Assembly (NCBI GenBank): GCA_020137815.1 | Contig: CM035352.1 | Coordinates: 994,175 to 1,058,174 of the forward strand | DNA from: Hormiphora californensis | Taxonomy: Eukaryota; Ctenophora; Tentaculata; Cydippida; Pleurobrachiidae | Length of the DNA stretch: 64,000 bases | Reading direction: 5' to 3' | Part shown: positions 30,782-38,717 of the stretch, one piece after another | Layout: each line of letters begins with the position of its first letter | Position numbering within the stretch: the first letter of the stretch is position 1 | Program-made: the position numbers and the translations under genes | Notes under the pieces: generated by a model | Database searches by the model: none | Seen by the model: the letters and a program-made list of their open reading frames with translations, nothing else | Told to the model about the DNA's origin: nothing

Positions 30782-31197
30782 GAGGAATATTCAGGACAGG
30801 CAGATGGTGTAGACTTACATCGATTCGAAAGTCCAGCATTTAGTGAGACATCATGTGCAACTTGATCTGAGAAGAGAAGGAACGTGTTAGATTGCTATTT
30901 GAATGAGAAGCAATTTGTAGAAATAGGGATTATAAACTGTGCCTGATTGGATTGAAACCGAAGGATTGGAAACACCTTGATCACACTAAACCAGGTAGTG
31001 GTTGCTTTAGTTACGCTGACGGCCGACATGCCATTGAGTAGCATGGCGGTGCTTCTGGCAACAAGGTAAGGATGACAAAGGAGAAAGTTACCTATTGAAG
31101 AGTAACAGATGTAGCTGAGGCAGGGAACCAGAGTTTGTTGTGTAATCAATTGTATCACTGAAGGAAGAGCAGAATGTTAGACACATGATAGAAGCAA

Positions 31198-31290
31198 GAG
31201 TTTCAGAATCTATTAACTGATATATATCAGACTCATTAAATCAGTTAATTTGCCTTCATGGTAAATAAGGATTAAGAGATCATCCTGTAT
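31198..31290 (-). ncRNA. SNORD57: C/D snoRNA, SNORD57-like (18S CTCATTAAATCAG)
   Basis: Weak box C GGATGATC (31285-31278), D' CTGA (31230-31227) and box D CTGA (31206-31203). The D' guide AACTGATTTAATGAG pairs with 18S CTCATTAAATCAGTT, D+5 on the A equivalent to human A99. Box C is atypical. Confidence 0.7.
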
Positions 31291-31431
31291 TAGGGTATTC
31301 AATTAGAAAAGAAATTAAACTTACCATAGCGCGAGGAGTTTTTGCTGAGTAGGCTGATTCTTGAGAACCTGAGAATAGGAATTTGTGTTATTAGGGCTAT
31401 TAGGTGAACGTAGAAAGATGTCAATTTTGTT

Positions 31432-31505
31432 TGTATCAGAACGTGTTGCTGGCATCAATAATATCAGACGGCAATTCCTATCAAAGATTTGTAACTCATC
31501 ACCGA
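31432..31505 (-). ncRNA. C/D snoRNA, target unassigned
   Basis: Box C GTGATGA (31503-31497), D' GTCTGA, C' TTGATG and box D CTGA (31439-31436). Guides AGGAATTGCCGT and AGCAACACGTT. Confidence 0.75.
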
Positions 31506-31654
31506 AATAGAGAATGGGACAGGCCAGGTGTTAACATACCTTGATCAGAGACAGGGGCGAGTTTTTGGTGGTTCCAGGAATTCCCTTCTCCTGTGAATAA
31601 AGATTTGGTTAGCAGTGTAATGGGATTCAGTTGGCATTTAATTTGAAACTTAAT

Positions 31655-31732
31655 GTGATCAGATAGGAGCGAAAGAATTGCTTGAGTTCTACAGTGCATA
31701 GTATTCAGTTGAACTATGGTCTCATCATAAAA
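31655..31732 (-). ncRNA. C/D snoRNA for 28S, tandem copy 1
   Basis: Box C ATGATGA (31728-31722), D' ACTGA and box D CTGA (31662-31659). Guide TTCTTTCGCTCCTAT resembles the complement of 28S TAGGGGCGAAAGA with one mismatch. The D' guide CATAGTTCAA pairs with 28S TGAACTATG. Copy 2 is at 31889-31966. Confidence 0.82.
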
Positions 31733-31888
31733 ATATTCCCACCATAATACAGAATTCAAATTCTTACCTTGTAGCAATTGAATTAGTAAAGGAGTAGTCA
31801 AAGAGAAGTAGAAACACAGGGTATATTGCCTGAAAAGGGGAAGGGTATTAGCAACTGGTTAGCCATCTATCACGATTTAATTCAAATA

Positions 31889-31966
31889 AGAATCAGATAG
31901 GAGCGAAAGAATTGCTTGAGTTCTACAGTGCATAGTATTCAGTTGAACTATGGTCTCATCAGTGTA
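31889..31966 (-). ncRNA. C/D snoRNA for 28S, tandem copy 2
   Basis: Box C CTGATGA (31962-31956) and box D CTGA (31896-31893). Identical to 31655-31732 over the 60+ nt between the boxes; flanking intron sequence differs. Confidence 0.82.
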
Positions 31967-32351
31967 GAATTACTGAGAGCTAATTCAAAGAATTTCTCAC
32001 CTGATATGAGCACCAACAGATCCAGTCAAGCTATCTCATCATCAACACCAGTGGTATATCTTCACCACCTGAGGGGGTTGAATTTGGAAGGGGTGCACGG
32101 GGCGTAATGACATGGGAGCCAGCACACACGTTAAACAACACTACGTTACTGTTCCTACGCTTTGTTACTAAGGCAATGATAAACACTGCCCCGTCTTCGA
32201 GTGGCAGGGAGAGAAGCAAGGCTGGGTAACTTACCATGTTGAGACTGAGATTGATGGCATAGAGGTCGAAAAGGGAACCACGCACTGCAGAACTGAGGCG
32301 AAAGGACGGTTAGAAATCTAGTCAATTTATGGCAAAATACTAGTTGAAGGT

Positions 32352-32420
32352 GTTAAATATCAGAAAGATGTATCTCCACTAAGATTCAGATATATGCTTG
32401 TCTAGGTTCATCATTTTAAC
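32352..32420 (-). ncRNA. SNORD27: U27 snoRNA-like C/D RNA (18S A27)
   Basis: Box C ATGATGA (32414-32408), D' ATCTGA (CTGA 32389-32386) and box D CTGA (32363-32360), with terminal stem GTTAAA / TTTAAC. D' guide AGACAAGCATAT pairs with 18S ATATGCTTGTCT and D+5 lands on A27, the U27/snR74 target. Confidence 0.88.
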
Positions 32421-32596
32421 AGGCAGGGGATTATAATAAGACTTAACTAGCTTACCTTCAAGAAGAAGTGAAGAAGAAAGGAAAGATCACCATATATATG
32501 TACAGTCGAACCACGATTCACCATAAGAGTACGCCTGGAGTTGGATAGTGGTTAGATTTGGGTATTCAAAAAGCTAGAAATAGCAAGATCTGGTAT

Positions 32597-32659
32597 AACA
32601 TCAGAACAGGAATTAATCACAGGGATTCATTACAGGTCTCCAAAAAGTATCATCACTTG
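32597..32659 (-). ncRNA. C/D snoRNA, target unassigned
   Basis: Box C GTGATGA (about 32656-32650) and box D CTGA (about 32604-32601). Guide GATTAATTCCTGTT not assigned. Confidence 0.72.
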
Positions 32660-32784
32660 AAATATTAGCCGACTAGGGATCTAGACACTAAGAAACTTAC
32701 ATCAAATTGACAAAGAGATGATCCTCTACATAGCGGATAGTAGTAAATAGAGTTATTATCATATCACCTGATGGGAGGAAAGAA

Positions 32785-32918
32785 GGGTGTAGTGACCGTA
32801 ATGACTGACTAACTAAATAGAGGCAGGCCAGTAAAGTGAAGGTCACGATAATCTCGCCCCATTTCTACACCGCAATGGCCTGGAAAATAGGGCCAAGGTA
32901 GCTCTAACTGGGGCATTA
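32785..32918 (-). ncRNA. H/ACA snoRNA
   Basis: Two hairpins: 5' stem GCCCCA / TGGGGC, then H box AGATTA, then 3' stem GTGACC / GGTCAC followed by ACA three bases from the presumed 3' end. This is the H/ACA hairpin-hinge-hairpin-tail form that guides pseudouridylation with dyskerin. Target not assigned. It sits alone in the intron between host exons 33006-32947 and 32767-32701. Confidence 0.75.
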
Positions 32919-33069
32919 CAGGGATTTATTTAGGAGTAGTACTTACCATCGTTTCAAGACGAAGTGGGACGGTTAGTAAACACAACTCTGTACAATTCGG
33001 ATATCTCTGAAAGAAAGGGAGTGTGTTAGAAGGGGTCAAAAGCCAATGAGTATGGTACTTAATGCTGCT

Positions 33070-33143
33070 TAAGGGTTCAGAATAGCGTATATGGACGTAG
33101 ACATGGTGGAATTACTTGCGACATTGTGTCCTCATAACCCTTA
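33070..33143 (-). ncRNA. C/D snoRNA for 18S AATAGCGTATAT
   Basis: Degenerate box C ATGAGGA and box D CTGA (33080-33077) closed by an 8-bp terminal stem TAAGGGTT / AACCCTTA. Guide ATATACGCTATT is complementary to 18S AATAGCGTATAT; D+5 on the G. Confidence 0.82.
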
Positions 33144-33540
33144 ACAATGTTGGAAGATAGGGGTTAGGTACTTACAGGGGCTGTAGGTGATCCAGAGGGT
33201 GAGGCATCACATCAGATAATTGATCCATTCTCTTGTGTTGAGAACCAGCTCTGTAGAAGGGGAAAGGGGGTGTTAGGCTTTGCAGACGCTTACAAACTAC
33301 AAAAAGCTAGCAAGTCTTAATGGGCCTATGATGTTCTATTCCACAAGTAAATAAGCACGGGAGACGCAACAGTCTGCACCGTGCACTCAACTATGTGGTA
33401 CTAGCTAACTACTAAGTTAACCCTATCTAAGTTATTTGGATTGAAATTATTATATTGACTTACCAATATCAAGCAAGAGTTTGGCGATACCAGGTGGTGT
33501 TTGGCAGACGATCAACAGATTTCAAGGAACAACGATGAGA

Positions 33541-33600
33541 ACTGAATTGAGAGAGGGAGAGTGAGTTGGGATAGAGAGCGTGAGAGCTCACGCAGGGGAA
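33541..33600 (-). promoter_or_regulatory. possible TOP-type start of the snoRNA host gene
   Basis: On the minus strand this region is pyrimidine-rich (CTCTCTATCC, CACTCTCCCTCTCTC) just before the first visible exon. Animal snoRNA host genes usually start with a terminal oligopyrimidine tract. The start site cannot be fixed from sequence alone. Confidence 0.3.
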
Positions 33601-33805
33601 ATTGTGGACAACTTTTGAGCTGCGTGAGTGTGCTTTCCGAATGCTGCGTCGTTGTGGTTTACCAACTAGCGCGCGGGCACTGTGCTAGTCCTTTGTGCGC
33701 AGTTGTGGACAACTTTTGAGAGGGAAAATGTGGACAACTTTTGAAGTAGGGAAATTGTGGACAATATTTGAAGTAGGGAAATTGTGGACAATATTTGAGG
33801 ATGGG
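33590..33805. repeat. GGAAATTGTGGACAATATTTGA tandem-type repeat
   Basis: Five to six spaced copies of GAAATTGTGGACAA(C/T)(T/A)TTTGA upstream of the host locus; three are adjacent at 33715-33805. Between 33806 and 34421 I see only AT-rich DNA, which includes the hnRNP gene's 3' UTR. Confidence 0.75.
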
Positions 33806-34421
33806 TGGGAGATGGGGTGATGGTCGGGAAAATGGGAATATCAGGTTAATACGGTTAACTTACTTTAACGTTTAACTCTAGGTAGATAAATACACAGGAT
33901 TTAGGAGGCGAATAGTTGGACAAGCTGGGGTATAGGTAGCTGGAAACTAACATTTACCAATTTAACCCATATAACGTTACCGGGTAGGATAGTTAGAATA
34001 TTGTTAGAATTCGTCTGATCTGCTAACTATAACTGAGAGAAGCTGGGTCTATCTGTTAATATTAAAGTGGTTAAGTTAAAATATATTGTCATCATTTAAC
34101 AAAATCGTTATTTAATAAAGTTAAATACTTTATTTTATGGATTTATCTCAAATTAAAACAGCTAATTAAAATTGTTGTAAATTAAATATTGTGTACAGAA
34201 ATAAAGTGTAAGTGATGACACAAGAAAATAGTTTTAAAACGCTGTTTTACAGTCTATAATAATACTTGCACACTCGCACACAGACAGACACACGGACAGC
34301 CTCTAGCTGTGGCAATTATTTAGTAAGATAGTGTTCAAATAAACGTAAATAACACACCGGGATATATTTTAAGGTGATATGAGAGGGAGGGTGGTAATCA
34401 ATATCACCCACCTTGTCTTGT

Positions 34422-36264
34422 TTAGTATGGTTTATAGTTTGCTGAACTTCTCGAGCTGTGAGATGAGCTATAGCTAGCTTTCTGTGCAGCGCCGTACGTG
34501 CTGGCTGATTGACCACCGTATTGTCCCGCCTGCTGCAGAGAGAGAGGTGTGATACAAAATACTTTTAGGGTTTAGGACAGCTGATACAAATAAAACTACA
34601 GAAGACAAATCAAAGCTCATTCTATTATAGCTCAAGGACAAATCAAAACAATTATCTAACCTGTGGGTAGTGAGATGCGGGTGGGGGAGGGTAGGAAGCA
34701 GCTGGGGGAGGGTAACCAGGGTAGGCAGGATAGGATGGTGCTGCGGCGGCAGGTGGATATCCGGGGTAGCTAGGTGGATATCCGGGGTAACCAGGAGGCG
34801 CAGCTGCAGCTGCTCCACCAGTCGAACCAGCGGCAGCAGGGGCAGTGGCGGGAGGAGCTGGGGAGGTAGTTATATAGTGGTTAGATGGGCAGTGAAATAG
34901 TAGCCAGTCAATGGAAGAGAAGCAGTCAAACTTGCCAGTTAACAGCACAAAACCTCAGAGCGATATTTGAGCCACACACAACACGAGACAATATCACAAG
35001 ACTCTGATTTCAAAAGACACACTCACCTCCGTATCCGGGGTAGTGAGGTGGATATCCAGGGGGCGGGTAGTGTGGAGGTCCGTATGCAGCAGGGGGTCCA
35101 TATCCAGGATGGGGTGGATATCCACCTTGCTGAGGGTGCTGGTTGTACACACTCGGGTTGCCACTGTTGTTCTGGTGGTGGTTGTTGTTTTGTTTGTTGT
35201 TGCCAGAGTTGTTATCTGCGTTTGAGGCTTTCTTGCACTCTATCTTCTTGCCTTTAAACTCGATGTGCTGAGGGATGGGAAGAGATGGTTAGATTTGGGT
35301 TAGCACTGCCTCTAGTGTGGCCTCTCTGGCCCTTTTAATTAAAATGAAGGGTTTCTGAGAAGTATGCTTGCTCGAACCTCTCTTACTTCGTCCGAACATA
35401 TCATCTCACCTTCAATATGATCAGCTTGTCCACAGAGTCATGATTCTCAAAGGTAACAAACCCGAACCCTCGACCCCTCCCCGTCGCCTGATCCCTCTTG
35501 AACTGGCACTGAGACACAGGACCGTAAGTCTCAAAGAATCTCTTGATCTCACCCTCATCAGTTTCTGGCAGACCCCCAACAAAGATCTTGGTACACTTGT
35601 CCTGGGACTGGTCCTTTGGTACTGCCCTCTTGACATCCACCTGGTTGAGGGGGAGGGGTGAGGAACATAAAGAAATGAAAAAGGGAATGATTGAGATAAA
35701 GGAAAGGGCGGGAGAAAGGGGGGATAGTGAGAAAGATGAAGGGGGCTATTCGGGATAGAAACAATTTCAGGTAGTTTCAGAGAAATGGGGATAAAACGAT
35801 GAATCTTTGAATGTGAAATGATCTCACTTACATCTTTTCCGTTGACATGGTGAGGTTTCTCTGCAATTGTTTTATCGACAGCTTCAGAGTCCTTGAAAGT
35901 TATGAAAGCGAACCCTTTGCTAATCTTGGTCTCCCTATTCCGAACATGTACCAACTCCTGAGAGATGGGGGGAGGGACATATTTAACAAAAACATGGACG
36001 GGGTTGGGTATTCGAAGGGGGAGGGACATGACTTGCCTTGTTCGAACCTCTCGAATGGGTTTGAAAAAAAAACAAGACAGGACAGCAGCTACGCTCTAGC
36101 ACATTGGATGATTCATGATACAGCTATTAACATCTCCCCAGTTCTCTCACCTCTATCTCTCCGAACTGTGAGAAGTGATCTCTGAATTGTTCATCCTGTG
36201 TATCAGGTTTAACTCCACCAATAAAGATCTTCCGCAGAATCAACTCTCTGTCCTGGTTAGCCAT
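34422..36264 (-). CDS. hnRNP A/B-type RNA-binding protein, two RRMs and a Gly/Tyr/Pro tail
   Basis: Nuclear pre-mRNA-binding and splicing-regulator type. Six exons: 36264-36151, 35957-35832, 35640-35410, 35267-35027, 34857-34661, 34532-34422 (TAA), phases consistent, 339 residues. RRM1 has RNP2 KIFIGG (about residue 12) and RNP1 KGFAFITF; RRM2 has KIFVGGLP and RGRGFGFVTF. The linker VDVKRAVPKDQS and the LIILK..EFKGKKIECKKA end resemble hnRNP A1/A3 (EPKRAVSRE, IVIQKYHTVNGHNCEVRKA). The tail is Asn-rich then Tyr/Pro/Gly/Ala-rich with repeated GYPGYPP and PSYP, a prion-like low-complexity domain, ending SSRSSANYKPY. DAZAP1 or Musashi are less likely relatives. It lies directly upstream, on the same strand, of the snoRNA host locus. 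Confidence 0.88.
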
Positions 36265-36818
36265 GTTCTACACTACTGTTAGGGCATGAGTGTTTAGTGA
36301 TAGGGGTATCATACATCATATTTCAATCAGTCCAAAAACATAGTGACTCATTTTATTCGGTAGATCAAACAGGCAGCAGATATCTGACAGTCCACAAACA
36401 GACAGATTTACAAAGAGAGGACAGAAGAAAAGTGAATGGTTAGATCTCTCTAATTGGGGTGATTGGGAGGTCTGATTAGGTCACTAATTAGACAGGAAGT
36501 TATATAATTGCATGTCAACCAATGGGAGGGAGAAACACGAACTGAGAAACATGAAACCGACTACGATAACCTCAGACATGTGACAGAGATAAAACAGAAG
36601 AACAGTATTGACACCTGAATCTCCTTTTCGTTGGAAATCCAAGAAGGGTCAACTTCACACCAAAGGCGTGTCGGTATCATGGGGTGTGAACACTGAACAC
36701 TGAACATAGAACATCACATTTGACGACTACCGCACTAAACCGGAGTTAGGGGTACAAAATAAAACACGTTATATTTTTTTCAATAAGGTTAAAAAAGCTC
36801 AAAATGAATCATCCCTTC
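36265..36818. other. intergenic, hnRNP 5' side to RPL6 3' end
   Basis: About 550 bases holding the hnRNP promoter side and the RPL6 3' UTR. No gene or RNA recognised. Confidence 0.5.
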
Positions 36819-38017
36819 TTAAAACTGCATTTCATGGGGGAACTGTCCTTTCGTCAGTGTGAACCGGCTCCTCAGGTAGCTCTGGAGCATGTCGACTTTC
36901 TTAACGGCGGGCACCACAAGGGCATCAATTTCCTTCTGGAGAGCAACTTTCTCGGCAGAGATCTTGTAGCTCTGAGGAAGGAACAGGGTTAGGGAAATGA
37001 AGGGATAGAGAAACAGAGGGAGGAACACGGGTTAGTGATACAGAGGGGAACAGAAAAGGTTTTATAAACTAGGGGTAAACTGATGTTCAAAGAAACAGGT
37101 CAGGTTTATGGGAGGGAAGTTAACAAACTGGGGGTAAACTGATGTTCCAAGGTATTGAAGGGAAGTTAACTCACGTTATCTCCGGCGTTGTCCACGAACA
37201 TTTCTTTCTCGTTCTTTGTGGGTTTTCCCTTCCTCTTGAAGATCTCGTCTCCAATGGCGGGGAGGGCAGGCAGCTCCACCTTGGTAGAGGTGGCAATAAC
37301 GTAGGTCTGGTCAACACGACGTAGGGGGACTCCGTTAATCTTGTAGGGTCCTAGGAGGGGTCTGTTATTAGAGGGGAGGTGTAGCGGTCACTTGCGGCCA
37401 ATGTTGGATGGGAACCAACTCGCCAGATAGGGGGTGAATAGTGGATAATGAAAGTGAATGAAAAGAAAAGAGTAACAGAATAACAGAGAACAACAAAGAG
37501 AATATCTTGCCTGTGACTAGGAGAAGACCAGATGGGAGCTGTTTCAGAACGACAACCCTCTTGCCTCGGTGAGATCCAGCCAGCAGAATGACAACAGATC
37601 CGGGAACAATGGTAGTCCTCAGCTTGGTGGGCTTGATGACACGCCTATTCTTCAGGGGAGTCTTGCTATCCTCAGTAGGGTAGAATCGGGGCTGTGGGGA
37701 GAGAAGATGGGTCAGCTGTGATCTGGAGATCAATGTATCTTGGAGATCAAATATTATATTACAATGTTAGATATTTAATCTGTGATTGAGATGGAGATGT
37801 ATAAATGTCAACTTACAGATTTCTGGACGGCGACAACCCTGGTTCCTCCGTTCTTCTCTCCGGCAACAGTCTTGGTCTTGGTCAGAGCAGCCTCCTTGAC
37901 AGCAGGGACAGTGGCGACCTTCTTCCTCTTGTAAAGAGCCCTCTTCTTGTAGACAGCGGATCGGCTGAGCTTGGGGACGCCACCGGGCAGGGTACTGTTT
38001 CGGGAAGTATGAGCCAT
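36819..38017 (-). CDS. RPL6: 60S ribosomal protein L6 (eL6)
   Basis: Structural protein of the large ribosomal subunit. Four exons: 38017-37817, 37691-37511, 37350-37175, 36971-36819 (TAA), 236 residues (human 288). Signatures: PRFYPTED at the start of exon 2, then [34 protein letters not shown] (read as two adjoining segments), the core eL6 KOW-like motif; exon 3 has [20 protein letters not shown]; exon 4 ends [14 protein letters not shown].. as in human LRSVFALTNG. Intron 2 uses a GC donor (ACAG/gcaaga) with a normal AG acceptor, in frame. Two bases before the ATG an AG (caactag/AA) could end a 5' UTR intron. The basic N-terminal tail is shorter than in vertebrates. AK9 starts 700 bp away on the other strand. 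Confidence 0.96.
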
Positions 38018-38717
38018 TTCTAGTTGAAAGGGAGGTTTAAATATTCAGACATGTGAAAGTAAGAAGCACCCTGCTGTAAGAGGATCAGCAAGCAAGATGA
38101 AAGATAAGAAAGAAAAGGCGGACGGGGTGAAAACTAGGTAGATGGGATCGCGAAAACGACCTTTGATTGATATATTAAATTATACTGGATAAGAAACGAA
38201 GTTTGTAGGATTGTTCAACTCAGGATGTACCCTTGGAACCGACAATCGTGATGTGACCCGCCACCCGTGAGCCTCTACCGCACGCGGGAGCGTGAACGTT
38301 TGGTTTAGAAAAAAGGTCAGACCTGGAAATTTTGGAATTTTGAAGCAGATTTCTCCCCGCGCGCAAATAGAAACACGAAATGCAGCGTTGTTTGTGATAA
38401 TTTTCGCCGCGGCCGTAAAACTTTTATTATTGCAGCGTAAAATGAATTATTTTCAGATGTTCTGATTTTTTGTCGCTCCGACTCGCAAATTTTTCCATCT
38501 CCGCGCCCGTTTTTTTAACGTCGTTCCGTGCTTTCCTATTTCTTGATTCTTCTTGCCCACTGTGGACGGCTCGACCTCAGTAGAGCTATGTTTAGGAGCT
38601 TGGTCGAACAAATCTCAACCTTCAGACTGCTTCACAGTGATTTGATTAGATTCAAAGCAATTAGTAAGCTAGTAGCCATCTCCTAGGTTCACTAACTCCC
38701 CGTTAGAAGTAATGTAG
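38018..38717. promoter_or_regulatory. bidirectional promoter region RPL6 / AK9
   Basis: A 700-bp interval between two genes transcribed away from each other. The central part (38240-38560) is richer in CpG (CCCGCGCGCAAAT, CGCCGCGGCCG) than its surroundings. No clear TATA box for either gene. Confidence 0.55.

Larger units (their letters stand above)
22310..33560 (-). ncRNA. multi-snoRNA host gene, about 45 exons
   Basis: A continuous minus-strand series of about 45 short exons (mostly 45-90 nt) with good 5' splice sites (mostly gtaagt) and acceptors preceded by CTAAC-like branch sites. The exons do not keep an open frame: joining them gives stops within a few exons from any start, for example TGA at the first base of exon 31157-31092. 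Introns are 140-250 nt and nearly all contain a snoRNA. This is the layout of animal snoRNA host genes (UHG, GAS5 and Drosophila dUHG genes), where the spliced RNA is a by-product and intron-encoded box C/D RNAs assemble with fibrillarin, NOP56/58 and SNU13. The start lies near 33560, after a pyrimidine-rich stretch; the 3' end is not defined. Exon positions are in the next two entries. Confidence 0.88.
28046..33560 (-). other. snoRNA host exons, 5' half
   Basis: Exons read from splice signals: first exon ending 33464; 33250-33176; 33006-32947; 32767-32701; 32534-32456; 32292-32235; 32068-32001; 31829-31768; 31590-31540; 31368-31325; 31157-31092; 30866-30819; 30643-30577; 30407-30362; 30194-30133; 29962-29901; 29743-29675; 29523-29474; 29290-29231; 29067-28977; 28803-28750; 28578-28530; 28147-28046. 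Exons 28578-28530 and the end of 28147-28046 are near-copies (GTTGGATTTCTTCAAACTGG), showing exon duplication. Confidence 0.8.

Noticed and set aside
22310-33560. Multi-exon protein-coding gene on the minus strand
   Set aside because: Splice signals are good, but the exon phases do not chain without stops, and the conserved, rRNA-complementary parts lie in the introns.
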